Shown in pieces: positions 23,945-32,440 of a stretch of 64,000 nucleotides of DNA. The first letter of the stretch is position 1, and each line of letters starts with the position of its first letter. This DNA is from Ewingella sp963519305 (GTDB lineage Bacteria; Pseudomonadota; Gammaproteobacteria; Enterobacterales; Enterobacteriaceae), in assembly GCA_963519305.1 (NCBI GenBank), contig CAUQMS010000008.1, positions 1 through 64,000 of the forward strand. Direction: 5' to 3'. Below the pieces are notes generated by a model. That model saw only the letters and a program-made list of their open reading frames with translations. It ran no database searches and was not told the origin of the DNA. Position numbers and translations under genes: made by a program.

Positions 23945-23965
23945 TATTCACCTAGTGAGTGAATA
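23945..23965. promoter_or_regulatory. Inverted repeat in the epimerase/osmB divergent region
   Basis: TATTCAC-N7-GTGAATA is a perfect 7-bp inverted repeat about 200 bp upstream of the epimerase start, followed by further TTCAC words (TTTCACT, CTTCACTGGGTG) within 40 bp. It may be an operator for an unknown regulator. The rest of 23747-24035 shows nothing else. Confidence 0.3.
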
Positions 23966-24035
23966 AGAATTTCACTACTTTTACTTCACTGGGTGGATGT
24001 TGCGCCCGGAATTAAGGTGAATTGACGGTTGTTAC

Positions 24036-24044
24036 CTATACTTA
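24036..24044 (+). promoter_or_regulatory. Possible sigma-S type -10 region of osmB
   Basis: CTATACTTA, about 45 bp before the osmB start, fits the extended sigma-S -10 pattern CTATACT. E. coli osmB is RpoS-dependent, which agrees. This is a motif match only. Confidence 0.45.
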
Positions 24045-24085
24045 TACGTGGGTATGAGAGCTAATCGTTCTTAAGGAGAATTACC

Positions 24086-24316
24086 ATGATGACATTTTCA
24101 AGTTGTACATCTAAACGTATTGCCAGTATTGCATTGGTTCTGACTCTCGCGATGTCTGTCACTGCCTGTGGCAACTGGTCTAAACGCGACCGTAATACCG
24201 CGATTGGTGCGGGTGCCGGTGCATTGGGTGGTGCAGTTCTGACTGATGGCAGCACGCTGGGTACGTTAGGCGGCGCGGCAGTCGGTGGGATTGTCGGGCA
24301 TCAGGTCAGCAAATAG
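24086..24316 (+). CDS. osmB: Osmotically inducible lipoprotein OsmB
   Basis: OsmB is a small lipoprotein induced by osmotic stress and stationary phase. The 76-residue precursor has a lipoprotein signal with lipobox SVTAC (Cys28), then NWSKRDRNTAIGAGAGALGG and a Gly-rich glycine-zipper tail ending GGIVGHQVSK. It is nearly identical to E. coli OsmB in the mature part. Either of the two first ATGs could be the start; AAGGAG precedes both. The tail is likely to sit in or against the membrane. Confidence 0.95.
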   Translation: MMTFSSCTSKRIASIALVLTLAMSVTACGNWSKRDRNTAIGAGAGALGGAVLTDGSTLGTLGGAAVGGIVGHQVSK

Positions 24317-24427
24317 AGACTGAAAGAGAGTAAATAGAATAAAGGTTAACAACTAAAAACAGGTTATTGGCACGACTTTCAGGTCTTCTTTTTATTTGTC
24401 ATCCTCTGAGGCGACAAACCGGTTTTT

Positions 24428-24464
24428 AAAAAATGCTGCTTCGATGAGAAAGCAGCATTTTTTT
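24428..24464. terminator. Bidirectional terminator between osmB and yciH
   Basis: ATGCTGCTT and AAGCAGCAT pair and are flanked by A and T runs on both sides, so it can end osmB rightward and yciH leftward. Confidence 0.9.
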
Positions 24465-24514
24465 ACGTACTTTTAAGGTCAGAACGCTTCAGGTAACAAA
24501 GGGGGCCGGAAGTA

Positions 24515-24844
24515 TTACCCTCCCGCCAGCTTCACCTTAAAACTTTTCTCTTCTAAAAGCTGTTTGAGTAAATCCCTTTTATCGCCCTGAATTTCAATCA
24601 CGCCCTCTTTGACCGAACCGCCGCACCCGCACTTCTTTTTAAGCTCAGCGGCCAGTTTGTCGAGTGCCGCATCATCCAGATCCAGTCCGGAAATCAGGCA
24701 TACGCCCTTGCCTTTTCGTCCGCTGGTCTGACGCTGAATACGCACAACGCCATCGCCTTTCGGGCGCTCAGCTTTGGCTTTCGGCTCATCAATCCGGCCG
24801 GAGTCGGTGGAATAGACCAGACGGCTGTTACTGTCATTTTTCAT
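24515..24844 (-). CDS. yciH: YciH, SUI1/eIF1-like translation factor
   Basis: YciH is the bacterial relative of eIF1 (SUI1 domain), thought to affect initiation fidelity. The 109-residue protein has a charged N-terminus and the SUI1 core VRIQRQTSGRKGKGVCLISGL, KKKCGCGGSVKEGVIEIQGD and a final hydrophobic strand (KVKLAGG). It follows pyrF by 11 bp and is co-transcribed with it, as in E. coli. Length matches the family (108). Confidence 0.94.
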   Translation of the reverse strand: MKNDSNSRLVYSTDSGRIDEPKAKAERPKGDGVVRIQRQTSGRKGKGVCLISGLDLDDAALDKLAAELKKKCGCGGSVKEGVIEIQGDKRDLLKQLLEEKSFKVKLAGG

Positions 24845-24855
24845 CTTGCTTCGCC

Positions 24856-25584
24856 TTAACGCAGGGATGCGCGGATATCACGCAGGGTTTGCGCGGGATC
24901 GACTGACTGGGTGATCGGACGACCAATTACCATGTAATCCACACCGGCGGCCAGCGCTTCCTGCGGTGTCATCACGCGACGCTGATCATCGGCTTTGCTG
25001 CCTGCCGGGCGGATCCCCGGTGTGACCAGTTTGAAATCCTGCCCGAGGGCCGTTTTAAAACGCGTGGCTTCCTGTGCCGAGCAGACAACGCCATCCAGGC
25101 CGCAGTCGCGGGTCAGGCGCGCCAGACGTTCCGCATAGTCAGCCGGTGAAAGCTGAATGCCTAAATCGGCCAGATCGCTGCCTTCCATGCTGGTCAGCAC
25201 GGTAACGGCAATCAGTAACGGGGCATCGGCACCGAAGGTGCTCAGCGCCTCTTTGGCCGCCGTCATCATACGTGCCCCGCCGCTGGCGTGAACGTTGACC
25301 ATCCATACGCCGAGATCGGCGGCAGCGGCCACGGCATGGGCGGTGGTGTTCGGGATATCGTGGAATTTCAGATCCAGAAAGACCTCAAAACCGCGCGATT
25401 GCAGATCTTTGACAATTTGCGGGCCGAAGTGGGTAAACATTTCTTTGCCGACTTTCAGACGGCAGTCACACGGGTCGATGCGGTCGGCAAACGCCAGTGC
25501 GGCAGATTTATCGGCATAATCGAGGGCAACAACAATCGGTGATGAGTTCAAGTCATTGTTATGGATGGTATTTTCAGACTTCAT
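24856..25584 (-). CDS. pyrF: Orotidine 5'-phosphate decarboxylase PyrF
   Basis: PyrF makes UMP from OMP in the last step of pyrimidine synthesis. The 242-residue TIM barrel has the catalytic DLKFHDIPNT (Asp-Lys-Asp network), substrate-binding IVVALDYADK near the N-terminus and LVTPGIRPAG in the phosphate site. In E. coli lapA-lapB-pyrF-yciH are contiguous. Here lapB and pyrF are separated by an opposite-strand Arc-like gene and an ERIC repeat, so pyrF must have its own promoter in 25585-25775. Confidence 0.96.
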   Translation of the reverse strand: MKSENTIHNNDLNSSPIVVALDYADKSAALAFADRIDPCDCRLKVGKEMFTHFGPQIVKDLQSRGFEVFLDLKFHDIPNTTAHAVAAAADLGVWMVNVHASGGARMMTAAKEALSTFGADAPLLIAVTVLTSMEGSDLADLGIQLSPADYAERLARLTRDCGLDGVVCSAQEATRFKTALGQDFKLVTPGIRPAGSKADDQRRVMTPQEALAAGVDYMVIGRPITQSVDPAQTLRDIRASLR

Positions 25585-25775
25585 TTCGTCAACCTCTTGT
25601 CAGTGTTCAGGGAAGGTAGCAGCGCGGCATTTTCTGCCGCCCGCATTTTACCTGTCATCTGCCGTAAATCCCAGTCGGGCGTAATGTTACATTTTTATGA
25701 ATTTTTTATGAAGCTCTGGACGGCGTCACAATCGTGGCATAGGTTGGAGTTTTAGGCTGAAGGAAATAGAGCAAA

Positions 25776-26057
25776 ATGAGCGAGATAACGACCCTGACCA
25801 TCAAGATCCCTGTCGAATTAAAAGAACAGATTCGTGCCGCTGCGGCTGAAGCCGGTCATTCATTAAGCGCCGAAGCCGGCGCACGTCTTGAGCAAAGTTT
25901 TACTCATAAAGGGAAGAAAAGCACCAAAGCCACGGAACACGATATCGATAATCAACACACCAACGAAATTATCGAAGAAGCCCTAACTCAGAAAGAGATT
26001 AAGAAGCTACGGACCCTCCTGCTCTCCGTCCGCAAGACCATCAGTAAGAAAAAGTAG
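25776..26057 (+). CDS. Arc-like ribbon-helix-helix DNA-binding protein
   Basis: This is a 93-residue putative repressor. The N-terminus TTLTIKIPVELKEQIRAAAAEAGHSLSAEAGARLEQSF fits the Arc fold: a beta strand, then helix A, a turn (GHSLS) and helix B. The remaining 45 residues are Lys/Glu-rich and probably helical, with a basic tail SVRKTISKKK. It has a good ribosome site (GAAGGAAATAG). It lies on the strand opposite to pyrF and lapB and interrupts an otherwise conserved gene block, so it is probably an acquired gene. There is no toxin gene beside it. Targets are unknown. Confidence 0.75.
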   Translation: MSEITTLTIKIPVELKEQIRAAAAEAGHSLSAEAGARLEQSFTHKGKKSTKATEHDIDNQHTNEIIEEALTQKEIKKLRTLLLSVRKTISKKK

Positions 26058-26129
26058 TTTCCACTTGCTGTTTTAGCCGAAAGCTCCTCAAAAGCATTCG
26101 GGTTGTAATACGGCGGTTTAGAGGATCAC

Positions 26130-26256
26130 AGGAATCCTCTAAGTATTTGGATTGTATCAAGGCGGCAACCGAACGAATCCCCAGGAGCTGACTTATGTCA
26201 GTGACTGGGGTAAGCGAGGGCAGCCAACGCGGAGACAATTCAAAGGACGACGAGGA
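26130..26256. repeat. ERIC (enterobacterial repetitive intergenic consensus) element
   Basis: The core CGAATCCCCAGGAGCTGAC, then GTCAGTGACTGGGGTAAGCG, matches the ERIC consensus on which the ERIC1R/ERIC2 typing primers are based, and folds into a nested hairpin (CCCCAG 26179-26184 with CTGGGG 26205-26210, TGAC with GTCA). The outer arms CTAAGTATTTGGATTGT and its diverged inverse at the right end complete a roughly 125-bp palindrome. It ends at or just before the lapB stop codon. An additional stem, AGAGGAT/ATCCTCT, at 26119-26140 adjoins its left end. Confidence 0.9.
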
Positions 26257-26258
26257 TT

Positions 26259-27428
26259 TTACTGGCCATCGAGGCCGCGGATAGGTTTGACCGTCGCCCA
26301 CGCCCGGCAAGACGGACAGTGCCAGTATAGGGAGTGCGCGGTAAAGCCGCACTTATGGCAACGGTAGCGCGGTTTAGTGCGGATCTGTTCGCCGACCATG
26401 TCGCGTAACAGCATCAGACTCTCTTTCGCACGCCCTTCTTCAGCATCAGCCAGATGGTAGTCCATCAGGTGATGGAATACGCGCATGGTCGGATGGCGCT
26501 GCAGCTGGCGGTTCATATAAACCTGCGCCACTTCACGCCCTTCGGCCGCCTGAATGATTTCAGCCAGCATCAGTTCGGCGCTGGCACCGGTATTTTCATC
26601 CACACAGCGTTTGAGAAATTCGCTCCACGCCTGCGGCTCACCGAGATGCTGATAGCACTCTTGCAGCATTGGCAGCGTTTCACTGACCACTTCTTTATCC
26701 TGCTCGAGCACGCGTTTGAGCGCATCGGCGGCTTTGCCGTATTCGCCCTGCGCCATCAGAATTCGGCCCTGCATAATGGAAACACGGGCGCAGAGTTTGT
26801 CGGCCGAGGCGGCTTTTTTCAGCAGGCCGGTGGCTTTATCCAGATCGTCAGAGGCCATCGCCTGCAGGGCCAGCTCACACCAGAAATGGGCGATCTCTTT
26901 ACGACGATTGTCTTTACCCAGTTTCACCAGACGTTCGGCGACATCAATGGCGTTCTGCCAGTCGCTGGTTGCCTGATGAATAACAAGCAGCTGTTCGAGG
27001 GCGAACAGTTGGTAATCCTGCTCTTTCACCAGCTGATTAAACATATCTTCGGCGCGGTCATACAGACCGGCGGCCATATAGTCCCTGCCCAGTTGCTGAA
27101 CGGCCAGCAGACGCTGCTCAAAGGTCAGCGAGGCGCTCTCCATCAGTGACTGATGGATACGGATGGCCCGGTCAACTTCACCACGGGAACGGAACAGATT
27201 GCCCAGCGTCAGGTGAGCCTCGACGGTACTGCTGTCCTCTTTAAGCATTTCGAGGAACAGATCGACGGCTTTATCCTGCTGGTTTGACAGCAAAAAGTTA
27301 ACGCCCGCCACGTATTCACGCGACAGGCGGTTGGCGTTTTCCTGTTTATCCTGCTGAGAACTTCTGCGCCCCATGTACCAGCCATAGGCGGCCGCAACGG
27401 GCAACAACAGAAACAGCAGCTCTAACAT
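26259..27428 (-). CDS. lapB: Lipopolysaccharide assembly protein B (LapB/YciM)
   Basis: LapB adjusts LPS synthesis by directing LpxC to the FtsH protease and by acting as an assembly scaffold. The 389-residue protein has an N-terminal membrane anchor (LELLFLLLPVAAAYGWYMG), a run of TPR-like helices (about 40-345) and a C-terminal rubredoxin-type metal site YRCHKCGF...HCPSCRAW. Length equals that of E. coli LapB. It follows lapA by 6-7 bp. Its stop codon is next to the ERIC element. Confidence 0.96.
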   Translation of the reverse strand: MLELLFLLLPVAAAYGWYMGRRSSQQDKQENANRLSREYVAGVNFLLSNQQDKAVDLFLEMLKEDSSTVEAHLTLGNLFRSRGEVDRAIRIHQSLMESASLTFEQRLLAVQQLGRDYMAAGLYDRAEDMFNQLVKEQDYQLFALEQLLVIHQATSDWQNAIDVAERLVKLGKDNRRKEIAHFWCELALQAMASDDLDKATGLLKKAASADKLCARVSIMQGRILMAQGEYGKAADALKRVLEQDKEVVSETLPMLQECYQHLGEPQAWSEFLKRCVDENTGASAELMLAEIIQAAEGREVAQVYMNRQLQRHPTMRVFHHLMDYHLADAEEGRAKESLMLLRDMVGEQIRTKPRYRCHKCGFTAHSLYWHCPSCRAWATVKPIRGLDGQ

Positions 27429-27434
27429 AAAGGA

Positions 27435-27746
27435 TTATTCCTTGCTGACAGCGGAAGGCGCGACGGGGCTGACCACCACAGGTACGGGGGCGATCTGTTG
27501 TTCAAGGCGTTTAATTTTACGCTGAGCACGTCCAAGCGAAAGGCGGACGCGCAAATAGAACAAACCACAAATGACCCAGCCCAGCACAAAGCCAGTGGCG
27601 AACAGCACGGCAAGCAGCGTGGAAACACGATAATCGCCCTGCGCCAGCAAATAATTGAAGGTAACTACCTGATCGTTATGGGCGCCGAGGGTAATGGAGA
27701 TAACCACAACGACCAGCACGAGCAAAAAAATTAGCAAATATTTCAC
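27435..27746 (-). CDS. lapA: Lipopolysaccharide assembly protein A (LapA/YciS)
   Basis: LapA is a small inner-membrane protein that works with LapB. It has two membrane segments (YLLIFLLVLVVVVISITLGA and LLAVLFATGFVLGWVICGLF) and a C-terminal coiled-coil-like basic helix. I choose the GTG at 27746, giving VKYLLIF as in E. coli, because AGGA lies six bases before it; the ATG at 27752 abuts AGGA with no spacing. A 55-residue longer frame to 27917 has no family similarity. The predicted length is 103 residues (102 in E. coli). Confidence 0.9.
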   Translation of the reverse strand: MKYLLIFLLVLVVVVISITLGAHNDQVVTFNYLLAQGDYRVSTLLAVLFATGFVLGWVICGLFYLRVRLSLGRAQRKIKRLEQQIAPVPVVVSPVAPSAVSKE

Positions 27747-28000
27747 ATTCATTCCTGTAATGCCGGGTGTACCGGATGAATTATGCCAAAAACTCACGTC
27801 CTGACCTAATAAGTTAGCATTTCCACACAAAGCATGGAAATGCTCAGAACGGATAAAACGCACTTCACAGGAAGTTCGGACGAATACGCCACGAAGCCTG
27901 TTTAAATTCATCTTCAAAGCCCAATCTGACAGGCCAACGTAGAAGATATGGGGACGATGGTCTTCATTTAAAAGGGCATCTGTCGCGCTTACCGGTACAA

Positions 28001-28771
28001 CTATTTGGTCTCCTGAGCCTCACGCTCAGCAATTTCCCGCTTTTCTGCCGGTGGCGGTGTCAGGGGGCCAATGAAGTGTTCGGTCAGCCAGCAGGCGATC
28101 ATCACCAGTATGGCGCTAATCCCCACCGATGCCATTAAATCACGCGGCCAGTGCATACCAAGCATCAGACGGCTGCCCATGACGATCACCGCCCAACTCA
28201 TCATGAAAATGACCGTTTTAAAATGACGGCGAGGCCACAAGATGCCCAGCGCCAGCAGCGCCCAGGTGGCCGCAAACATGGTATGCCCCGACGGGAAGGC
28301 GTAGCCGGTATCATTCTGCCAGCTTTTCTTCAGCCAATGCGGCAGGTCGGCGTCATCGCCCAGCAATGCTTTTACCTCTTTGCCCCGCTCCTTGCCTTTC
28401 ATTGCGTAGAACTGAATGACGTCCATTTCATGGGAAGTGCCCAGCCATGCCACATAAGGCCGAGGCTCTTTAACTTCCGCTTTGATGAAGTCTTTCACGT
28501 ACTGGCCGCCCACAATAGAGCCAGCCAGAATGACCACCAGCACTGTCGCAGCTTTGAGACGAAACCGCAGGCACCACAGAAACCAGGCGCACAGAATGAT
28601 TGTCGTGAGAATTCCCCAAGGTTCGCTGACCGTTTCAGTGACCCAAAACAGCGGCCGCAGGATCGACGGATTCAGACCGGGAGTCCACAGCCAACCACTG
28701 GCCCAGACGAGAGCGGGCATAGCCAGCAGAATTACGGTGCCTAAAATGACACGCCTGACAATGTGATACAT
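28001..28771 (-). CDS. pgpB: Phosphatidylglycerophosphatase B / undecaprenyl-diphosphatase PgpB
   Basis: PgpB is an inner-membrane PAP2 phosphatase acting on phosphatidylglycerophosphate and undecaprenyl diphosphate. The three PAP2 motifs are present: KAEVKEPRP, AFPSGHT and SRLMLGMHWPRD, between about six membrane segments. I start at the ATG at 28771 (MYHIVRRVILG, 256 residues) since AAGGA lies five bases upstream; the nearby ATG at 28777 overlaps that site, and a longer frame to 28828 is unlikely. Length matches E. coli (254). Confidence 0.94.
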   Translation of the reverse strand: MYHIVRRVILGTVILLAMPALVWASGWLWTPGLNPSILRPLFWVTETVSEPWGILTTIILCAWFLWCLRFRLKAATVLVVILAGSIVGGQYVKDFIKAEVKEPRPYVAWLGTSHEMDVIQFYAMKGKERGKEVKALLGDDADLPHWLKKSWQNDTGYAFPSGHTMFAATWALLALGILWPRRHFKTVIFMMSWAVIVMGSRLMLGMHWPRDLMASVGISAILVMIACWLTEHFIGPLTPPPAEKREIAEREAQETK

Positions 28772-29064
28772 AGGCATCCTTACACAGCCAAAGAGTCGAA
28801 GTGTAGCAACCTTATTAACCCTTAACATCCCATAACAAACTCTTATTTATACAGCTGTTATAATTCATAAGTTATGACGTAATTGTTCAAATATTCCCGC
28901 TAAGCGCCCGCCCGATTTGTGGCAGAATAATCATCAGCCTGTTGCAAACTCGCATCACGTCGGGATTTCTGCTGGTCAATCCGGGCATCTGGACGTAGGA
29001 TGCGCAACAACGAATAAAATACTGAACGTTAATAAACACAGATGAAGAGTATTTGGAGCATAAA

Positions 29065-29655
29065 ATGCAGCTGAAACGAGTGGCAGAAGCGAAACTGCCC
29101 ACACCATGGGGTGATTTCCTAATGGTGGGTTTTGAAGAACTGGCAACAGGTCACGATCATCTGGCTTTAGTTTTCGGTGATATCACCGGCGAGACGCCGG
29201 TCCTTGCACGCGTGCATTCCGAGTGCCTGACAGGCGATGCGTTATTCAGCTTGCGTTGTGACTGCGGTTTCCAGCTGGAAGCGGCGCTCAATCATATTGC
29301 CGAAGAGGGCCGCGGGATCCTGATGTATCACCGTCAGGAAGGCCGCAATATCGGTCTACTGAATAAAATCCGCGCCTACGCATTGCAGGACAAAGGCTAT
29401 GACACCGTCGAAGCCAACCACCAGTTGGGTTTTGCCGCCGATGAGCGCGACTTCACCTTGTGTGCTGATATGTTTAAACTGCTGGGTGTGCCTGCGGTAC
29501 GGCTGCTGACTAACAATCCGAAGAAGGTCGAGATCCTCACTGAAGCCGGAATTAATATCGTCGAACGCGTTCCGCTGATCGTCGGCAAGAATCCGAAAAA
29601 TGAGCGCTATCTGGCAACTAAAGCCGCCAAGATGGGCCATATGCTCGACCAGTAA
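29065..29655 (+). CDS. ribA: GTP cyclohydrolase II RibA
   Basis: RibA opens GTP to 2,5-diamino-6-ribosylamino-pyrimidinone 5'-phosphate, formate and pyrophosphate, the first step of riboflavin synthesis. The zinc cysteines are Cys54, Cys65 and Cys67 (HSECLTGDALFSLRCDCGF), and YHRQEGRNIGLLNKI is the conserved substrate-binding segment. The start at 29065 follows TTGGAG and matches the E. coli start MQLKRVAEAKLPTPWG; length is 196. It is divergent from pgpB, with about 290 bp between them and no FMN riboswitch that I could see. Confidence 0.96.
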   Translation: MQLKRVAEAKLPTPWGDFLMVGFEELATGHDHLALVFGDITGETPVLARVHSECLTGDALFSLRCDCGFQLEAALNHIAEEGRGILMYHRQEGRNIGLLNKIRAYALQDKGYDTVEANHQLGFAADERDFTLCADMFKLLGVPAVRLLTNNPKKVEILTEAGINIVERVPLIVGKNPKNERYLATKAAKMGHMLDQ

Positions 29656-29673
29656 CGTTTCACAATAACGACG

Positions 29674-29701
29674 AAAGGCACCGATAAGGGTGCCTTTTTT
29701 T
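29674..29701 (+). terminator. Intrinsic terminator of ribA
   Basis: AAGGCACC and GGTGCCTT pair around a six-base loop, followed by a T-run. Confidence 0.92.
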
Positions 29702-29722
29702 ATGCCTTCAGTGTATCTGTCA

Positions 29723-29756
29723 CAGCATTTTACGGATCACAGCATTTTACGGATCA
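29723..29756. repeat. 17-bp tandem duplication spanning the acnA stop
   Basis: CAGCATTTTACGGATCA occurs twice in direct succession. The copy at 29740-29756 includes the last codons of acnA (VIRKML), and the other lies directly after the stop codon, so the gene end has been duplicated without changing the protein. Confidence 0.95.
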
Positions 29757-32412
29757 CATAGTGCAGAATGCCGCCGTTTTCGAAATACGTCAGCTCATTG
29801 CCGGTATCGATACGGCAGCGCGCATTGACGATTTCAGTGTGCCCGTCGGCAAAGGTAATATGCACAGGCACCGTCTGGCCGGGTTTCAGCGTCTGCATAC
29901 CGCTGACGCTGAGGGTTTCATCACCGGTCAGTTTCAGCGTTTTACGCGTCACGCCCTGCGGGAACTCCAGCGGCAGGATCCCCATCCCGATCAGGTTCGA
30001 ACGGTGAATACGCTCAAAGGATTCGGCAATCACCACCCGCACGCCCAGCAGACGCGGCCCTTTCGCCGCCCAGTCACGGCTGGAACCGGAGCCGTACTCT
30101 TTACCGGCAATCACCGCCGTCGGTACGCTTTCGTGCTGATAGCGCATCGCGGCGTCATAAATAGCCAGTTGATCCTGAGACGGAATATGACGGGTAAAGC
30201 CCCCTTCCACCCCCGGTACCATTTCATTACGAATACGGATATTGGCGAAAGTACCGCGCATCATCACTTCATGATTACCACGGCGCGAACCATAGGAGTT
30301 AAAGGACTTCGGCTCGACACCGTGCTGCGTCAGATAGCGACCGGCCGGGCTGTCCGCTTTGATATTCCCTGCCGGAGAGATGTGGTCGGTGGTCACGGAG
30401 TCAGCCAGTATCGCCAGAATGCGCGCATCGCGGATATCCTCGACGGCATCAGGCTCAGCCTTCATGTCGCTGAAGAACGGCGGGTGGCGGATGTAGGTGG
30501 AGTCTTCCTGCCAGGTGTAGGTCGGCGTGCCGTCGACCTTGATGGACTGCCAGCTGGCGTCACCGTTGAAGACTTCCGCGTACTCGCGATGGAACATATC
30601 GGTTTTCACCTGCTCAACCGCTTTGGCAATCTCGTTCGACGTCGGCCAGATATCTTTCAGATAGACCGGTTTGCCGTTTTGGTCTTCACCGAGCGGATCA
30701 TGCGTCAGGTCCACTTTCATATTACCGGCCAGCGCATAGGCCACCACCAGCGGCGGAGAGGCCAGCCAGTTGGTTTTGATCAGCGGATGAATACGCCCTT
30801 CGAAGTTACGGTTGCCCGACAGCACCGCCCCGACGGTCAGATCCCCTTCTTTGATCGCCGCTTCGATAGGGTCCGCCAGCGGGCCGGAGTTCCCGATGCA
30901 GGTCGTACAACCGTAACCCACGAGGTTAAAGCCCAGCTTTTCCAGATACGGCATCAGCCCGGCGGCGTTGAGATACTCGGTCACCACTTTGGAGCCCGGC
31001 GCCAGCGAGGTTTTCACCCAGGGTTTACTGGTCAGCCCTTTCTCTGCGGCATTCTTCGCCAGCAGACCCGCCGCCATTAATACGCTCGGGTTAGAGGTGT
31101 TGGTACAGGAGGTGATCGCGGCGATCACCACCGCGCCAGTGGTCAGTTGCAGATGCTGACCATTTAGCGTGAAACTTTCTGACTGCGTTTGCTTGCCTTT
31201 CGCATTACCAATTTCCAGTTCAGTGGCGGCGTTAAAGGCTTTCGGCACATTTGGCAACGCCACGCGGTCCTGAGGACGTTTTGGCCCGGCCAGGCTGGAT
31301 TCCACCAGCGCCATGTTCAGTTCAAGCGAACTGGTAAAGACCGGCTCATCGCCTTCATGACGCCACAGCCCTTGCGCCCGGCTGTAAGCTTCCACCAGCG
31401 CAATTTGCTCATCGCTGCGCCCGCTGAGCTTCATATAGCTGAGTGTGACTTCATCCACCGGGAAGAAGCCGCAGGTGGCACCAAATTCCGGTGACATATT
31501 GGCGATGGTTGCACGGTCAGCCAGCGGCAAGTCGGCCAGACCGTCACCATAAAATTCGACGAACTTCCCTACCACGCCGTGTTTACGCAGCATCTGGGTC
31601 ACCGTCAGCACGAGATCGGTAGCGGTAATACCCTCGCCCAGTTTCCCGGTCAGTTTAAAGCCAACCACGTCGGGGATCAGCATCGATACCGGCTGGCCGA
31701 GCATGGCCGCTTCAGCTTCTATCCCACCCACGCCCCAGCCCAGAATGCCGAGGCCGTTGATCATGGTGGTGTGCGAATCGGTACCGACTAAGGTGTCAGG
31801 ATAGGCAACCGTTTTGCCGTCGATCTCTTCATGCCATACCGTCTGCCCGAGATATTCCAGGTTAACCTGATGGCAAATCCCGGTGCCCGGCGGCACCACG
31901 CGGAACCGGTTGAAGGCTTTTTGCCCCCAGCGCAGGAAAATATAGCGCTCATGGTTACGCTCCATTTCCAGACGGACATTCTCGTCAAAAGCCTGATCGT
32001 CACCGTACTCATCGACGGTAACCGAGTGGTCAATCACCAAATCGACGGGCGTCAGCGGGTTAACCTGCTCAACGTTACCGCCCAGACGTTTCACCGCCTG
32101 ACGCATGGCAGCGAGGTCAACCACCGCCGGTACGCCGGTGAAATCCTGCATCAGAACGCGGGCGGGACGGTAGGCGATTTCGCGATCGGCATGGCCGGTT
32201 TTCTGCCACTCAACCAGCGCACGCAGGTCGTCTTCGGTGACAGTGTCACCGTCAATATTACGCAGCAGGTTTTCGAGCAGGACTTTGAGGGATTTAGGCA
32301 GGCGTTGAATGTCACCCAGCGTTTGCGCCGCTTTGGGCAGGCTGTAGTAGTGATATTCCTTATCGAGGGCTGCCAGCTTATCCTGACTGTTCTTTCGAAG
32401 ATCGGACGACAT
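29737..32412 (-). CDS. acnA: Aconitate hydratase A (AcnA)
   Basis: AcnA is the stress and stationary-phase aconitase that interconverts citrate and isocitrate. The 891 residues equal the length in E. coli. The [4Fe-4S] ligands lie in SCTNTSNP and YGCTTCIGNSGPL. The N-terminal PLPKAAQTLGDIQRLPKSLKVL and the active-site VGTDSHTTMINGLG and EYGSGSSRDWAAKGP are also clear. It stands between cysB and ribA as in E. coli. The gene carries long antisense open frames that are shadows. Confidence 0.97.
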   Translation of the reverse strand: MSSDLRKNSQDKLAALDKEYHYYSLPKAAQTLGDIQRLPKSLKVLLENLLRNIDGDTVTEDDLRALVEWQKTGHADREIAYRPARVLMQDFTGVPAVVDLAAMRQAVKRLGGNVEQVNPLTPVDLVIDHSVTVDEYGDDQAFDENVRLEMERNHERYIFLRWGQKAFNRFRVVPPGTGICHQVNLEYLGQTVWHEEIDGKTVAYPDTLVGTDSHTTMINGLGILGWGVGGIEAEAAMLGQPVSMLIPDVVGFKLTGKLGEGITATDLVLTVTQMLRKHGVVGKFVEFYGDGLADLPLADRATIANMSPEFGATCGFFPVDEVTLSYMKLSGRSDEQIALVEAYSRAQGLWRHEGDEPVFTSSLELNMALVESSLAGPKRPQDRVALPNVPKAFNAATELEIGNAKGKQTQSESFTLNGQHLQLTTGAVVIAAITSCTNTSNPSVLMAAGLLAKNAAEKGLTSKPWVKTSLAPGSKVVTEYLNAAGLMPYLEKLGFNLVGYGCTTCIGNSGPLADPIEAAIKEGDLTVGAVLSGNRNFEGRIHPLIKTNWLASPPLVVAYALAGNMKVDLTHDPLGEDQNGKPVYLKDIWPTSNEIAKAVEQVKTDMFHREYAEVFNGDASWQSIKVDGTPTYTWQEDSTYIRHPPFFSDMKAEPDAVEDIRDARILAILADSVTTDHISPAGNIKADSPAGRYLTQHGVEPKSFNSYGSRRGNHEVMMRGTFANIRIRNEMVPGVEGGFTRHIPSQDQLAIYDAAMRYQHESVPTAVIAGKEYGSGSSRDWAAKGPRLLGVRVVIAESFERIHRSNLIGMGILPLEFPQGVTRKTLKLTGDETLSVSGMQTLKPGQTVPVHITFADGHTEIVNARCRIDTGNELTYFENGGILHYVIRKML

Positions 32413-32440
32413 AGCTTCTCCTTGTGAGGGTACTTATCTT

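Noticed and set aside
26454..27149. 231-codon frame on the plus strand
   Set aside because: It is antisense to lapB; no ribosome site or recognisable motif.
28772..29064. FMN riboswitch before ribA
   Set aside because: The conserved RFN blocks are not visible, and enterobacteria usually carry it at ribB.
29761..31080. Long open frame of 439 codons on the plus strand
   Set aside because: It is entirely antisense to acnA, with no family pattern, and mirrors the codon bias of acnA.
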